A DNA stretch of 64,000 bases from Paenibacillus periandrae (GCF_022458865.1 NZ_JAJNMU010000016.1:1-64000), one strand, 5' to 3'; shown: positions 1 through 8,887, counted from the stretch's first letter. Made by a program: numbers and translations. Notes: generated by a model from the sequence alone, not told the origin.

Positions 1-52
1 CCGAATCATCCGCTCTCACCCACGCTTTTTTAAGATGACTCAATTATACGGC

Positions 53-99
53 AAAAAAGGTACAGGCTCTTCAACTTTCTTGAAGAACTGTACCTTTTT
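53..99. terminator. Bidirectional intrinsic terminator
   Basis: A long hairpin: the A-rich arm with ggtacag (53-65) pairs with ctgtacc plus a T-run (88-99), and a second short stem ttcaa/ttgaa lies inside it. A-tract on one side and T-tract on the other suit termination in both directions. It would end transcription of the oxidoreductase gene to its right and of any gene entering from the left edge. Confidence 0.75.
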
Positions 100-177
100 C
101 TTAAAGATGGACTTTTTCAGTGGCCTCGCAATGATACCAGGGGCTTCTCCATTAAATCCGATAACGACTCCAATCAT

Positions 178-1161
178 TTATTCAGACGGATATTTCATTC
201 TCCATCCACCGCGAAGCGCATCCATCGTTCTCATAATGCCTAACGATTCATCAAGCGGCATAATATCGCTTTCAATTTTTCCTTCTCGAAGACAACGCAT
301 CGCTTCGGCTGCTTCGTACATGTAGCCTATCGGTGCACCACAATCCTCAAAGCGCTCTACCTGTTTTCCGTACACGGACAATTCCGCAGTTTTGGCATTC
401 CAGAATGACGGCACTCGAATTTCGCCTTCCGTTCCGGAAATAATGGTTTCATGCTTTGTTTTTATTCGAAGTGCCGCCATCAGGTTGGCTGTTTGTCTTC
501 CCTCATAGCCAAATAAAGCTGAAAATTCTTCATCCACGCCGGTTGTCCCGATATGAGCCAGACTTTGAATGGTTGATGGCTGCGTGCCATAAATCATCGA
601 GATAAAAGATACACAATAAATGCCAACATCCAATAAAGTCCCTCCGGCGAGCTTCGGGTTAAACAGTCTGCTTTCCGGTATCCATTCAGCACGATTACCG
701 AATCTTACGTCAACCATACGTACGTCCCCGATTGCACCGCTTGCCAGCCATTCCCTCACTTTATGAATCGTCGGTAAAAACCGCGTCCACATAGCCTCCA
801 TAAGGAATACCTGCTTCTCGCGGGCAACTTGGATCAGCTCCTCCAATTCGGCTGCATTCACTGTGAACGACTTCTCGCAAATTACAGCTTTACCTGCCAA
901 TAGGCAAGCTAACACGTTCTCTCTGTGCTCCGAGTGCGGACTAGCCACATAGATAATGTCCACATTCGGGTCCTGAACAAGTGCTTCATAGCTGCCATGA
1001 GCATTCGGGATGTTGTGCTTCGCCGCGAATTCAGCTGCTCGTTCCTCGGATCGTGAACCGACAGCGACAATCTGCGCTTCCGGAAGATGCGCCAAATCTT
1101 TGGCAAATGCATTTGCGATACGGCCCGGACCAAGAATCCCCCATCTGATCTTTTGATTCAT
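178..1161 (-). CDS. Gfo/Idh/MocA family NAD(P)-dependent oxidoreductase
   Basis: Predicted cytoplasmic dehydrogenase of 327 aa, the usual family length. The N-terminus has a Rossmann nucleotide-binding loop (GILGPGRIANAF, residues 9-20) and the C-terminal half is the GFO_IDH_MocA alpha/beta domain that carries the substrate. The family EKP motif around residue 96 reads EKS, a variant seen in the dihydrodiol-dehydrogenase/glucose-fructose-oxidoreductase branch. Start chosen at the ATG preceded by cgaggtg. The substrate is probably a sugar or cyclitol but cannot be read from sequence. It stands alone, between the left-edge terminator and a degraded IS region. Confidence 0.9.
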   Translation of the reverse strand: MNQKIRWGILGPGRIANAFAKDLAHLPEAQIVAVGSRSEERAAEFAAKHNIPNAHGSYEALVQDPNVDIIYVASPHSEHRENVLACLLAGKAVICEKSFTVNAAELEELIQVAREKQVFLMEAMWTRFLPTIHKVREWLASGAIGDVRMVDVRFGNRAEWIPESRLFNPKLAGGTLLDVGIYCVSFISMIYGTQPSTIQSLAHIGTTGVDEEFSALFGYEGRQTANLMAALRIKTKHETIISGTEGEIRVPSFWNAKTAELSVYGKQVERFEDCGAPIGYMYEAAEAMRCLREGKIESDIMPLDESLGIMRTMDALRGGWRMKYPSE

Positions 1162-1338
1162 GGATAAACACCTCGTTTTATAAAATTAGTCATGCTTCAA
1201 CCTATTCTGTAAGCGATCCTGATAGTAAATAATTTGAGTAGTTAGCTTAAAGATTAAATTAATTATAGTCCATATTAATTTTAAGCACAATATAACAATT
1301 TAATAAGCGTTCAAATAAAATACGATGTATGAAACAAC

Positions 1339-2115
1339 ACTAGCGTTGCATCAATTTTCTCTGAATGTTCATAATCTTCTGTCTTTTACAAATTCATGCA
1401 TAAAAAAAATCCTTTACAATGGAATGGTCAGGTAGTACCTGTCCACGACTACTGTGACCGCGGCATTCTCCTTGTCACTTGAACGAAGAAAAACGCATTG
1501 ATCCGCCCGAATGAATCCTTCGCGCTACCCGCAGATAGCGGTGTACTCACCGTCGAAATGGTCGTCATCGGAACGCCACAGAAGCGAATGGTGAACATAT
1601 TGCGCCTGATCCACAGGGTAGACTCGGAAGGGAATCCCGTGGCTATTCTAATGAATCGATTCGATCTGAGTACGGATGAAATCGGGCAGATTTACCGCGA
1701 ACGATGGGCGATAGAGACTTTTTTTAAGTGGATGAAGCAGCATGCTCGGATCAAGAACTTTTACGGAACGAGCGAACGGGCGGTATTGAGCCGAGTATGG
1801 ATGGCACTTATCGCCTTTTGTCTGCTCGTATTAATGAAGATAGAGACGGGTACGAAACATAGCCTGTTGAATCAATGTCGTTGGCTTAAAGTGTTGCTCT
1901 GGAAATCCGAACAGGAATGGGTAACACGCATACATTACAAGCCCCTTCGTTCATCGGCAGGAAGACGAAGCAATACCTTCATTTTATATATATTACATAA
2001 TATATCAAATGGACAGAATACCTCTCAGAGGAGATCAACTTTTTGGTATACGGAGTCAAACTGTTCTTCAGAATATTCCAACTACTACTGTTGATGGGTT
2101 TTATGCAACGCTAGT
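1339..2115 (+). mobile_element. Internally deleted IS4-type insertion element (remnant)
   Basis: The 13 bp actagcgttgcat at 1339-1351 is repeated as its exact reverse complement at 2103-2115, bracketing a transposase C-terminal fragment. Intact IS4 elements are about 1.4-1.6 kb; this one is 777 bp, so roughly half has been lost, chiefly the transposase N-terminus. I see no clear target-site duplication. Reading these repeats as the element's ends is an inference from their position. Confidence 0.6.
1441..2094 (+). pseudogene. IS4 family transposase, C-terminal fragment
   Basis: The open part from TTG 1498 gives 198 aa containing the IS4 signature Y-x2-R-x3-E-x6-K (YRERWAIETFFKWMK), which carries the catalytic Glu. 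Reading back in the same frame gives HDYCDRGILLVT, then a TGA at 1480-1482, then TKKNAL, which matches the family region before the catalytic core. The gene therefore has an in-frame stop and has lost its first two catalytic Asp regions. The last ~45 residues are Ser/Asn-rich and unlike a transposase tail. Not functional. Confidence 0.8.
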
Positions 2116-2148
2116 ACCCCATCAACTTTTAAATTGTGGGTAAAGGCG
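2111..2148. repeat. Dispersed repeat, copy A (second copy at 5606-5649)
   Basis: The stretch ctagtacc, then catcaa, then ttaaattgtgggtaaag (2129-2145) recurs at 5606-5649 in the same order, with the last 17 bp identical. Copy A overlaps the right end of the IS4 remnant. The two copies flank the 3.5 kb that holds the VOC remnant, lipoprotein and protease. They could be ends of a lost IS element or a recombination scar. Confidence 0.5.
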
Positions 2149-2423
2149 TTTTAGTTTGTGATAAGGCTTTTCGGACTGCATAAACGGTGTTGACGGTACT
2201 TGCGTGCGCTCCAAAAGTCAACCTTTCTATGCGATTTTGCAGAAAAATCGAAAATTGAATTTTGTATTCCATTCCTACCCCTCCAGTAAACAACCAGACA
2301 ACAGTACTTAACTTAATGATAGCCCAGGTGAGAGAGATTCATTTTCACACCGGACAAATCTTGTATATAGCAAAAAGGAGAAAGGGGAAACTCTTATGGG
2401 AATAACGCTTAAATGGCATATTT

Positions 2424-2623
2424 GACCACCCCATCAGCAACTTTCAACAGTCTATAGATTGGTATGGAAAACATTTTGTATTTAAAGTTATTTACAGAGG
2501 ACCACATTTCCAAATGGAGCAATCCAATCATCATTCGGGTTCACTGTAGATGCCGCCGCTGATGTATACCATTACTTGCTTGATAAAGGCGTAAAGGTGG
2601 GTAAATTTTTTGATTATCAGTAT
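2424..2623 (+). pseudogene. VOC (glyoxalase/bleomycin-resistance) family gene, frameshifted fragment
   Basis: From 2424 one frame reads HPISNFQQSIDWYGKHFVF, the typical first beta-alpha unit of a vicinal-oxygen-chelate domain, and stops at TAG 2547-2549. From about 2540 the next frame continues with FTVDAAADVYHYLLDKGVKV, the second half of the same fold. A single frameshift near 2530-2545 reconciles them. No start and no proper C-terminus follow. The rest of 2149-2758 shows nothing I can assign. Read by eye, without database support. Confidence 0.55.
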
Positions 2624-2758
2624 TGTTATGTCTTAGTAACGAAGTCCTTTAAATCACTATTACCTCCACTCTTCAGACTATGTTCTTGTCTCCCGACAGC
2701 GACAAGAAACTGGTCATATAACTATTGAATCTTCATTTCCCACCACCAATAATCACCC

Positions 2759-3181
2759 TTACCTCCATTTCACTTGCACATCTTTTTTTGTAGAATTAAA
2801 AATGATCAGAACCGTTGGATTCGTCTCAACAGCTAAACTACTACTGTTATTAGATGGGGAGATATCTTCAGCTTCTATTATCACTGCATCTGCTTCTTCT
2901 TTAATATTATTAATTTGGATAGAATATCCACCGTTAGGTTTCATTCCACTGTTTACTAAAACATAGGTCTTCTCATGGTACTCAAATTTCTTTACTCCTC
3001 TAAAGTTTCCAGGATTGGTATATTGATTTTCTAAGTCAAAGCATTGATCACAATTTTCTTTGAACCAATTTTTAAAAATAGGAGTACTAACTATTTCGTA
3101 TTTTTCGTTTTTCGTTGAATCTATTGGTGAGCAGCTCACTAGGCACAAAAAGAAAATTAAACTAATTTTCATCATCTTCAT
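2759..3181 (-). CDS. Small lipoprotein with a PrcB_C-type domain
   Basis: A 140 aa exported protein. The N-terminus is a lipoprotein signal with lipobox LVSC, lipidated Cys at residue 17. The C-terminal two thirds contain GMKPNGGYSIQI followed by an I-x-I-E-A-E-D-x-SP segment, the hallmark of the PrcB C-terminal domain first described in a protease-complex protein of Treponema. It lies 160 bp downstream of a subtilisin-like protease on the same strand, so it may bind or modulate that protease; this is inference from context. A terminator separates the two genes, so they are probably separate transcripts. Confidence 0.7.
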   Translation of the reverse strand: MKMMKISLIFFLCLVSCSPIDSTKNEKYEIVSTPIFKNWFKENCDQCFDLENQYTNPGNFRGVKKFEYHEKTYVLVNSGMKPNGGYSIQINNIKEEADAVIIEAEDISPSNNSSSLAVETNPTVLIIFNSTKKDVQVKWR

Positions 3182-3283
3182 TTTTCAACTCCTTTTATGT
3201 ATTCTTCTCTATCGTAAGTCATTATTTAGTTTTAGTTAAGTAGCAAGGACTTTTTATAATGGGGAATGGAATCAAATCAATAC

Positions 3284-3319
3284 CTATAAAAAAGCCAATA
3301 AGGACATCCTTACTGGCTT
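3284..3319 (-). terminator. Intrinsic terminator after the protease gene
   Basis: Hairpin arms aagccaataagga (3292-3304) and tccttactggctt (3307-3319) pair with one bulge. On the minus strand the stem is followed by a run of six T. It lies just downstream of the protease stop codon. Confidence 0.8.
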
Positions 3320-3340
3320 ATTGTTATAATTTTTTCGATC

Positions 3341-4627
3341 TTAATAGGAAATTTCTAGAGAATAGTTTGCTGCTTGCATTATAGACCTTACGCCAACGAT
3401 ATATTCCCCCCCAGCAGGGTTCGACCAGTTTATGAAATCTTGTGGGATAGAGCCTGGAAGTACACTAGAAGTTTGAGGAGCATCATTAAGTGTTGTACCC
3501 GGAATCCAGAGAAACAAATCTAAATCTTGTTGCCCTTCATCAGTAATTAGTAAATTGAGATTAAGTGATGGTTGACCCGACGGAAGCGTAAATGTATACA
3601 AATCCCATTGTCCAGCCGTAGCAGCTCCTTGCACAACGGAGTAAAGCCGATTGTCGTTGAAATTAGTAACTTGTTGTCCAAGGGATGCTTGAATGGATTC
3701 ATAAGCAAGCACTTCACCATTCCCATAATTTTTATCAAAACCTGGCACTCCAAGATTTCTAGTACCTAATATCAAACTTCCCCCATTATTTACACCAGTA
3801 GTATAAAATGCGTCAAGCATCAATGCATGAATTCCTGCAACAGCAGGTGTGGCCATTGATGTGCCTGTCTTTTCGGTATACCCATTATTGCTGTTCGCTA
3901 GTGGCGCCAGAATGTTATGCCCAGGTGCAACTACCCATGGTCCAGTTGATCCAGTACCGCGAGATGAACTCACACTTAAACCCCATCCTCCCTCATCTGG
4001 ATCTCTTACATTACCTACAGAGTAGGGAGTATGCTTTGCATAAGTGCTCAAAGTATTATATCCCGCTTGTCCATTGTTTCCTGCAGCAACAAACACAGTC
4101 TTCCCTGTGTTATTTAGCTGATTAATTAGATCAATTACATTTTGAGACTGAGCTTGGGTTCCAAAAGTTTCTATGCTTATATTTACGATATCGAATGTAT
4201 TGCGATTTGCTAACAACCAATTAAGACCTTGAATAATATCATTTGTTTGGCAGCCAGCTGCTGCGGTTGCTCCACATACTTTTACACTTACTAGAGCAGC
4301 TCCAGGAGCAAATCCGCGATTGTTTGAATTTCCATCTCCTGTACCTGCAATAATTCCTGCTACATGAGTTCCGTGGCCATTATCATCATAGCTGTTGGTT
4401 GTATTGTTATTTACTGCATCAAAAAATGCTATAACTTTGCCTCCATCTAAATCCACATGGTTAGCATCTATTCCTGTATCAACAACGGCGACAACGATAT
4501 CACTGGTATTATACAAATTTGGATTTCCATTTAAGTCGCCTGTAACTCCAAAATCATTTCTGGCCTGGGTAGCTCCAGTAAAGTGCGTCGCATCCTCCAA
4601 TGCTATTCTAGCGTCCGAGTCTGGCAA
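3341..4627 (-). CDS. Subtilisin-like S8 serine protease, catalytic part of a frameshifted gene
   Basis: 428 aa read from TTG 4627. The triad is complete: Asp50 in VVDTGID, His85 in NGHGTHVAG and Ser257 in GTSMATP, with oxyanion Asn184 in AAGNNG. A PPC (pre-peptidase C-terminal) beta-sandwich follows at about residues 325-428. The open frame continues upstream past 4627 without a stop or good start, reading YELIVNKIQYQYLDTLKEIE, which looks like the tail of an I9-type propeptide. The signal peptide and rest of the propeptide sit in the neighbouring ORF 4687-5112 in another frame. I infer one ~590 aa secreted protease broken by a frameshift near 4690-4750. Confidence 0.8.
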   Translation of the reverse strand: MPDSDARIALEDATHFTGATQARNDFGVTGDLNGNPNLYNTSDIVVAVVDTGIDANHVDLDGGKVIAFFDAVNNNTTNSYDDNGHGTHVAGIIAGTGDGNSNNRGFAPGAALVSVKVCGATAAAGCQTNDIIQGLNWLLANRNTFDIVNISIETFGTQAQSQNVIDLINQLNNTGKTVFVAAGNNGQAGYNTLSTYAKHTPYSVGNVRDPDEGGWGLSVSSSRGTGSTGPWVVAPGHNILAPLANSNNGYTEKTGTSMATPAVAGIHALMLDAFYTTGVNNGGSLILGTRNLGVPGFDKNYGNGEVLAYESIQASLGQQVTNFNDNRLYSVVQGAATAGQWDLYTFTLPSGQPSLNLNLLITDEGQQDLDLFLWIPGTTLNDAPQTSSVLPGSIPQDFINWSNPAGGEYIVGVRSIMQAANYSLEISY

Positions 4628-4686
4628 TCCTATTAGTTCAATTTCCTTTAGAGTATCTAAATATTGGTATTGAATTTTATTTACTA

Positions 4687-5112
4687 TCAGTTCATAAGTA
4701 TGATATTTTGTCCTTTTAAAATTTGTGTCTTCAAGATTTCCACCTGACTAATTTTTTTCTCGAATTCTACTTCGTTAACATTCTCTAAAATTTCGAATCG
4801 AACAGGTACGAGATCAGTTGCATTTCCCTTATTAAACTTCTCCCCAATAACCCCTATATGCTTACCTTTAAATGTAAGATCCTGTAATGTTGAAGCGTTA
4901 TTATTCTTTCGTGTTTTAAGTGGTTCTAATCTAGTGTAGTCTTCCTTTTTTTTAACAATCTGGTTTAAGTCAATAACTTCCTTTTTCGCGATTTTAATAT
5001 CGCTCGGCGTAACTTTAGTTTTCTGATCACCTAATTCTTTAGCGAATGCAGAAGAACTACTTAAAATTAATGACAGTGATAATAATCCAACAAATATCTT
5101 GCGAGTTGGCAC
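4687..5112 (-). CDS. Signal peptide and propeptide part of the split subtilase
   Basis: 141 aa with a Sec signal peptide (positive MPTRK, hydrophobic core, cleavage near AFA-KE at about residue 24), then a charged propeptide-like region. It ends at a TGA at 4687-4689, while the adjacent frame carries straight on into the protease (3341-4627). An A-rich tract around 4695-4705 is a likely slip site. It could be a real mutation, a sequencing error, or much less likely a programmed shift. Alone it has no recognisable enzymatic function. Confidence 0.65.
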   Translation of the reverse strand: MPTRKIFVGLLSLSLILSSSSAFAKELGDQKTKVTPSDIKIAKKEVIDLNQIVKKKEDYTRLEPLKTRKNNNASTLQDLTFKGKHIGVIGEKFNKGNATDLVPVRFEILENVNEVEFEKKISQVEILKTQILKGQNIILMN

Positions 5113-5530
5113 GGTTTATCATCTCCCAATTTTTATTTAACTAAATACATAACAATAATATTATATATTTAACTATAAATATAATATATAACATATTTAT
5201 ACATTTATTTAGTTATCAAAGAACTATTGTTTCGACAATTCTTCCTTAATTCTTCAATATAAAAATACATTATTTATGTAATATAGGCCAATAATGGGTA
5301 ATATGGCTTATATTTCGACACTCAAAAGAATATTTAATAGACAGGGGTACGCGGATTATAAACACCATATATTTACATATTTTTCAAACTATCGGGAAAT
5401 TAAAGTAGTAGACTGGTGGAACCAAAGATTACGCAGAGCGCTGGTACTCCCAGCAAGAATGGCTAACAGAGCTGTGTATGGGAGGAGGTTCATTGCAAGG
5501 TCCGAACAGGGTTAATAAATCTATGAGGTC

Positions 5531-5562
5531 AGCCAATTTTTACTGGTTGGCTACTTTTGTTT
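5531..5562 (+). terminator. Intrinsic terminator-like hairpin
   Basis: Arms agccaa (5531-5536) and ttggct (5547-5552) form a perfect 6-bp stem followed by acttttgtttg. The short stem and interrupted T-run make it a modest terminator, with no clear plus-strand gene upstream. Confidence 0.4.
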
Positions 5563-5605
5563 GTGTGGGAATCTCATCAGACAGGTCTTACCCATGGTTC
5601 TGTAA

Positions 5606-5649
5606 CTAGTACCTTGACCGCATCAAAACTTAAATTGTGGGTAAAGCCG
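5606..5649. repeat. Dispersed repeat, copy B
   Basis: Second copy of the element at 2111-2148: ctagtacc, catcaa, then ttaaattgtgggtaaag (5630-5646) followed by ccg instead of gcg. It has a few extra bases between the first two blocks. It marks the left edge of the biosynthetic cluster. Confidence 0.5.
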
Positions 5650-5682
5650 ATAACCTCAAGGCTATCCCATTCGTACAAACTA

Positions 5683-7668
5683 TCATTTTCCTATCATTTC
5701 AACTAATGCCTGCTTGTTGATCTTGCCACTCAGATTAACAGGGAATTGAGTAATCTCAATGAATTTGCTGGGAAGAATACCTGGGGAAATGTACAGCATT
5801 AGATGTTCTCTGAGCTGTGTGGCGGTGACAGGCTCCGTTGTCGTATAGTAGGCGAATAATTTTCTGTTACTGCCACTATTACCTATACCCAGCACACAGG
5901 CATCATGAATAGAGGAATGCGTCATCAGGTGCTTGCGAATGGTTTCGGGGTGCACCAGAATACCGTTGATTTTAAGCTGATCATCAATTCTGCCGCCATA
6001 ATCGACTCTTCCATCCTCCAGCCATCTTCCTATGTCTCCTGTTCGGTACAGAAGTTGACCGGATTCATACGGATTCACGACGAACCTCTCTTGCGTCAGC
6101 TCCTCACGGTTCAGGTATCCTGCAGCCAATCCGTCCCCTGCTACGCAAATTTCACCCCATACACCAACCGGGCAAAGCTGCTGCCACCGATTCAACACAT
6201 AGATCCTCGTATTGGCAATCGGCCTGCCCAAAGTCACTCTGTCTTCCTCAACATCCGTGGCCAGAGCGTCCACTGTCGCCTCTGTCGGTCCATAATGATT
6301 GTACAGCTTATATCCCCTTTGAAGGATGCGGTCCTTAAGCTCCCGTTCCAAAATATCTCCACCTGTAATGACGACTCGAACGCTTTCCAGTTGATCATCG
6401 TCTGCAATCAGTGGCAGCAAGGTAGGCACGAGCGGTAAGATGTGTACTTGGTGCTTATCGATAAAATTGCGAAAAGCTGCCTTATGGAGCAGCAATTCGC
6501 TTCTTATAAGAATTACGGTTCCACCGTTAAGTAAAGGTCCGAATATGGATTCCACCGAAGCGTCAAACGTCAGGTTGGCAGACTGAAGCATTCGAGTATT
6601 CCGCGCGATGTGGTATTTCGCACCCAACCAGCAGCAGAAGTTAACAACTCCCTGATGCCCTACCATGACTCCTTTGGGGGTGCCTGTCGTTCCTGAAGTG
6701 TAGATGACATAAGCCAGATCAGTCGCGAAGCCTTTCTCTAAAAGGTTGGATCCATTACTATTTTCAATTTCATAAGACAACGGATCGTAAGGATTAAGCA
6801 GCTCGACACCGATAGAATTAGACAAGGATTGCGTCACAGCGATGCAGGCTCCACTATCTGCCAATATCATACGGGTAAGGGCTTCTGGTGACCGAACGTC
6901 AATAGGCAAATACGCTGCACCCGATTTCAATATCGCCAGCAGCCCAATGATCATCTCCAACGTACGATCTGCTGTAATGGCCACAATGCTGCCCCGTCCT
7001 GCCCCCCTACTTTGAAGCTTAATTGCCAATTGTGTCGATTTCCGATCCAGCTCCGCATAGCTGATGCTCTCTTTGTTGCATACAACCGCAATCTGTTCAG
7101 GATAAGCAGCCGCCTGCATCCCAAAACGACAGTGAATCGTTTGATCCTCCGGATAATCAGTTTGGGTTTGATTAAAAGCATAGAGCAGTTGTAAACGCTC
7201 TTCGGGCACAACCATATCTATATCCTTAATTGGTGTCTCTTCATCACGAAGCAGGGCTTCATAAACCTTCATCAAATGCCCCTTAAAACGATCGGCTGAT
7301 ATTTCGTTATGCAAATACGAGTTCTGCTGCCTATCGATGTCCATGATGATCTCAAGCTCACTCTTCCAGGAAACCTCCAATTCTGAAGCCGAGATAGCTT
7401 CGGTGTTCCGTGCGAAAGTAATAGATACACCACTTGCTGCTTCATTGGGAGCTAGAGCTTCACGCAGCTTCTCTTTCCACTCCTTGAACGTATCCTCTAC
7501 ACAAACCGGTATGTCTATACTTGTGATAGTCTCTCCTGCAAACCCTGTGTTTTTACAGGTCCATACAGGCATGTCATGTGTTGTGTGGATGAACAGCTGA
7601 AGCTGATCGGGATCATGATATTTCATCAGCACAATACCCCAAGCCATATGTAAATAAGAGAACATCAT
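5683..7668 (-). CDS. Free-standing NRPS adenylation enzyme with a condensation-domain remnant
   Basis: 661 aa. Residues ~1-150 resemble only the C-terminal half of a condensation domain and lack HHxxxDG. From ~165 there is a full adenylation domain: YTSGTTGTPKGV (A3), NHYGPTEATV (A5), YRTGDIGR (A7) and LSGKINK (A10, catalytic Lys). No carrier domain follows. Aligning to GrsA by eye gives a pocket code D-A-E-P-I-G-H-V-D-K, which I cannot assign; the acidic 239 position suggests a polar or basic amino acid. It should load an amino acid onto a separate ACP, most simply ACP3 (8558-8833). It overlaps the previous gene by ATGA and is the last gene of the operon. Confidence 0.88.
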   Translation of the reverse strand: MMFSYLHMAWGIVLMKYHDPDQLQLFIHTTHDMPVWTCKNTGFAGETITSIDIPVCVEDTFKEWKEKLREALAPNEAASGVSITFARNTEAISASELEVSWKSELEIIMDIDRQQNSYLHNEISADRFKGHLMKVYEALLRDEETPIKDIDMVVPEERLQLLYAFNQTQTDYPEDQTIHCRFGMQAAAYPEQIAVVCNKESISYAELDRKSTQLAIKLQSRGAGRGSIVAITADRTLEMIIGLLAILKSGAAYLPIDVRSPEALTRMILADSGACIAVTQSLSNSIGVELLNPYDPLSYEIENSNGSNLLEKGFATDLAYVIYTSGTTGTPKGVMVGHQGVVNFCCWLGAKYHIARNTRMLQSANLTFDASVESIFGPLLNGGTVILIRSELLLHKAAFRNFIDKHQVHILPLVPTLLPLIADDDQLESVRVVITGGDILERELKDRILQRGYKLYNHYGPTEATVDALATDVEEDRVTLGRPIANTRIYVLNRWQQLCPVGVWGEICVAGDGLAAGYLNREELTQERFVVNPYESGQLLYRTGDIGRWLEDGRVDYGGRIDDQLKINGILVHPETIRKHLMTHSSIHDACVLGIGNSGSNRKLFAYYTTTEPVTATQLREHLMLYISPGILPSKFIEITQFPVNLSGKINKQALVEMIGK

Positions 7669-8561
7669 CGCAATCCCCCTCCTTGTTGATAAACAGAGGT
7701 AAGCTTTCCCTTAAATTGAATCACTGTATCCGCTAATACTTGGTCTCCCTCGGTATGCTTAACAAGCCGCTCTTCCAGTCGACCCCAGACCTTGTCTACG
7801 GGAAGCAGCAAACCTTTTAAGGCGAGATTGACTGTGGCCCGCCAGCCATCCATATAACTTGACACTGCCTGACGGACAGCAACCATCTCATCGTTAGGGC
7901 CGGGTGGAAGTGGGGTCATATCAAATATGCGGATCAAACCACTTAACCGATGCTGCATATGTCGGGTTCCTTTGAGAATTTCGCACTTGCGGATCGGTGG
8001 CAAATCCGAAGCGATCAGTTGGTTGGCGAAGGAACCGAGGTGAAAAGTATCCGTCTGCAGCATCCGGCCCATATACATCAGTGCCTGCTCCTCCGAAATC
8101 TCGCTGCACCTCGGCTCAAGAGCTTGATAAGGCAGTTTCATCGCTTCATGCGCCTGTCGCAAAGCTTTGCCAGCCATCGCACCCTGGAAGGCGGGATGAT
8201 CATCGTAAATTCGGTACTCACCATTGGGCAGCAGCTGCTGCACCCATATGTAATGTCCGGCATGCTCTTGACCGTAAAAAACCTTGGCATGAGGCAAATA
8301 AAATAAATCACAGGGAAGCAGCACCTGAAGGCCGCTCCGCAGCGCGTCGTCGATCCAGCCGCTATTGTACTGCCGTCGAATCCCATACAGCTCAAACAGC
8401 TGCCGCTCCGTCGCCAATACACGCGTCAAGTCAAAGTCCACATCCACTTCCGACCATTCAGGTATAAAAGCCCATCGGTCAATCATCGCTGCATAAGCAT
8501 GCACCTGCGGATATAAAGCCAGCAGTTTGTCGATAAAGCAATCCACCCATTGCTGCTTCAT
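7665..8561 (-). CDS. BtrH-like protein C (putative ACP-dependent acyltransferase)
   Basis: 298 aa soluble protein. The N-terminal half follows the BtrH N-terminal (papain/C39-like) pattern: Cys8 near the start, a central LLPCDLFYLPHA strand, then HAGHYIW and YRIYDDHPAF, which would supply the His and Asp of a Cys-His-Asp site. BtrH in butirosin biosynthesis moves an aminoacyl chain from an ACP to an aminoglycoside amine. The C-terminal half is helical and unassigned. Translation is coupled on both sides by ATGA overlaps, to ACP3 upstream and the adenylation gene downstream, so the three probably act as a unit. The family call is by pattern only. Confidence 0.5.
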   Translation of the reverse strand: MKQQWVDCFIDKLLALYPQVHAYAAMIDRWAFIPEWSEVDVDFDLTRVLATERQLFELYGIRRQYNSGWIDDALRSGLQVLLPCDLFYLPHAKVFYGQEHAGHYIWVQQLLPNGEYRIYDDHPAFQGAMAGKALRQAHEAMKLPYQALEPRCSEISEEQALMYMGRMLQTDTFHLGSFANQLIASDLPPIRKCEILKGTRHMQHRLSGLIRIFDMTPLPPGPNDEMVAVRQAVSSYMDGWRATVNLALKGLLLPVDKVWGRLEERLVKHTEGDQVLADTVIQFKGKLTSVYQQGGGLR

Positions 8562-8833
8562 GGCTCCAAAGAATCCACGTCTAATTTGGCGCAGATCCGA
8601 TCAACCATATTCCGCACAGTGGCAAAATTTTCGAATAATAGCTCTTCATCATCAAAAACAAGCTCAAATCTTGTTTCAAATTCGATGACAAGGTTCATGG
8701 AATTAAATGAATCCATCCCGAGACTGGCCAGATCCTGATCCAAAGTCAGGGCTTCATCCGTTTGCAATACCTCCTGCACCTTGCTGCAGACGAAATCCAT
8801 AACCGAGTCCTTGTTTACAATCGTTTGGCTCAT
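8558..8833 (-). CDS. Acyl/peptidyl carrier protein 3
   Basis: 91 aa, four-helix carrier protein. The phosphopantetheine site is Ser42 in LGMDSFNSM. The helix after it (LVIEFETRFELVFDDEEL) is the acidic recognition helix. It precedes a BtrH-like gene and an adenylation gene and overlaps the first, so it is the likely carrier for the amino acid activated by that adenylation enzyme. Residues and length fit discrete (type II) carriers rather than an excised NRPS domain. Confidence 0.88.
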   Translation of the reverse strand: MSQTIVNKDSVMDFVCSKVQEVLQTDEALTLDQDLASLGMDSFNSMNLVIEFETRFELVFDDEELLFENFATVRNMVDRICAKLDVDSLEP

Positions 8834-8887
8834 TCTATGATCCCTCTCTTTTCCTATATCAATTATATGCTCAATATTATTTTACAT

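Larger units (their letters stand above)
5113..5682. other. Gap between protease and biosynthetic cluster
   Basis: 5113-5290 is very AT-rich and should hold the protease promoter. An open frame at 5294-5515 (73 codons) has no recognisable domain or ribosome binding site and I do not call it. A terminator hairpin lies at 5531-5562 and a dispersed repeat at 5606-5649. On the minus strand a weak hairpin, gatagcc/ggttatc (about 5651-5668), is the only terminator-like structure just past the last cluster gene. Confidence 0.5.

Noticed and set aside
2149-2423. Further transposase remnant right of the IS4 element
   Set aside because: Short open frames exist on both strands but none shows a transposase motif.
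5294-5515. 73-codon ORF left of the biosynthetic cluster
   Set aside because: No ribosome site, no recognisable domain, AT-rich context and an unlikely composition; an alternative frame in the same stretch looks no better.
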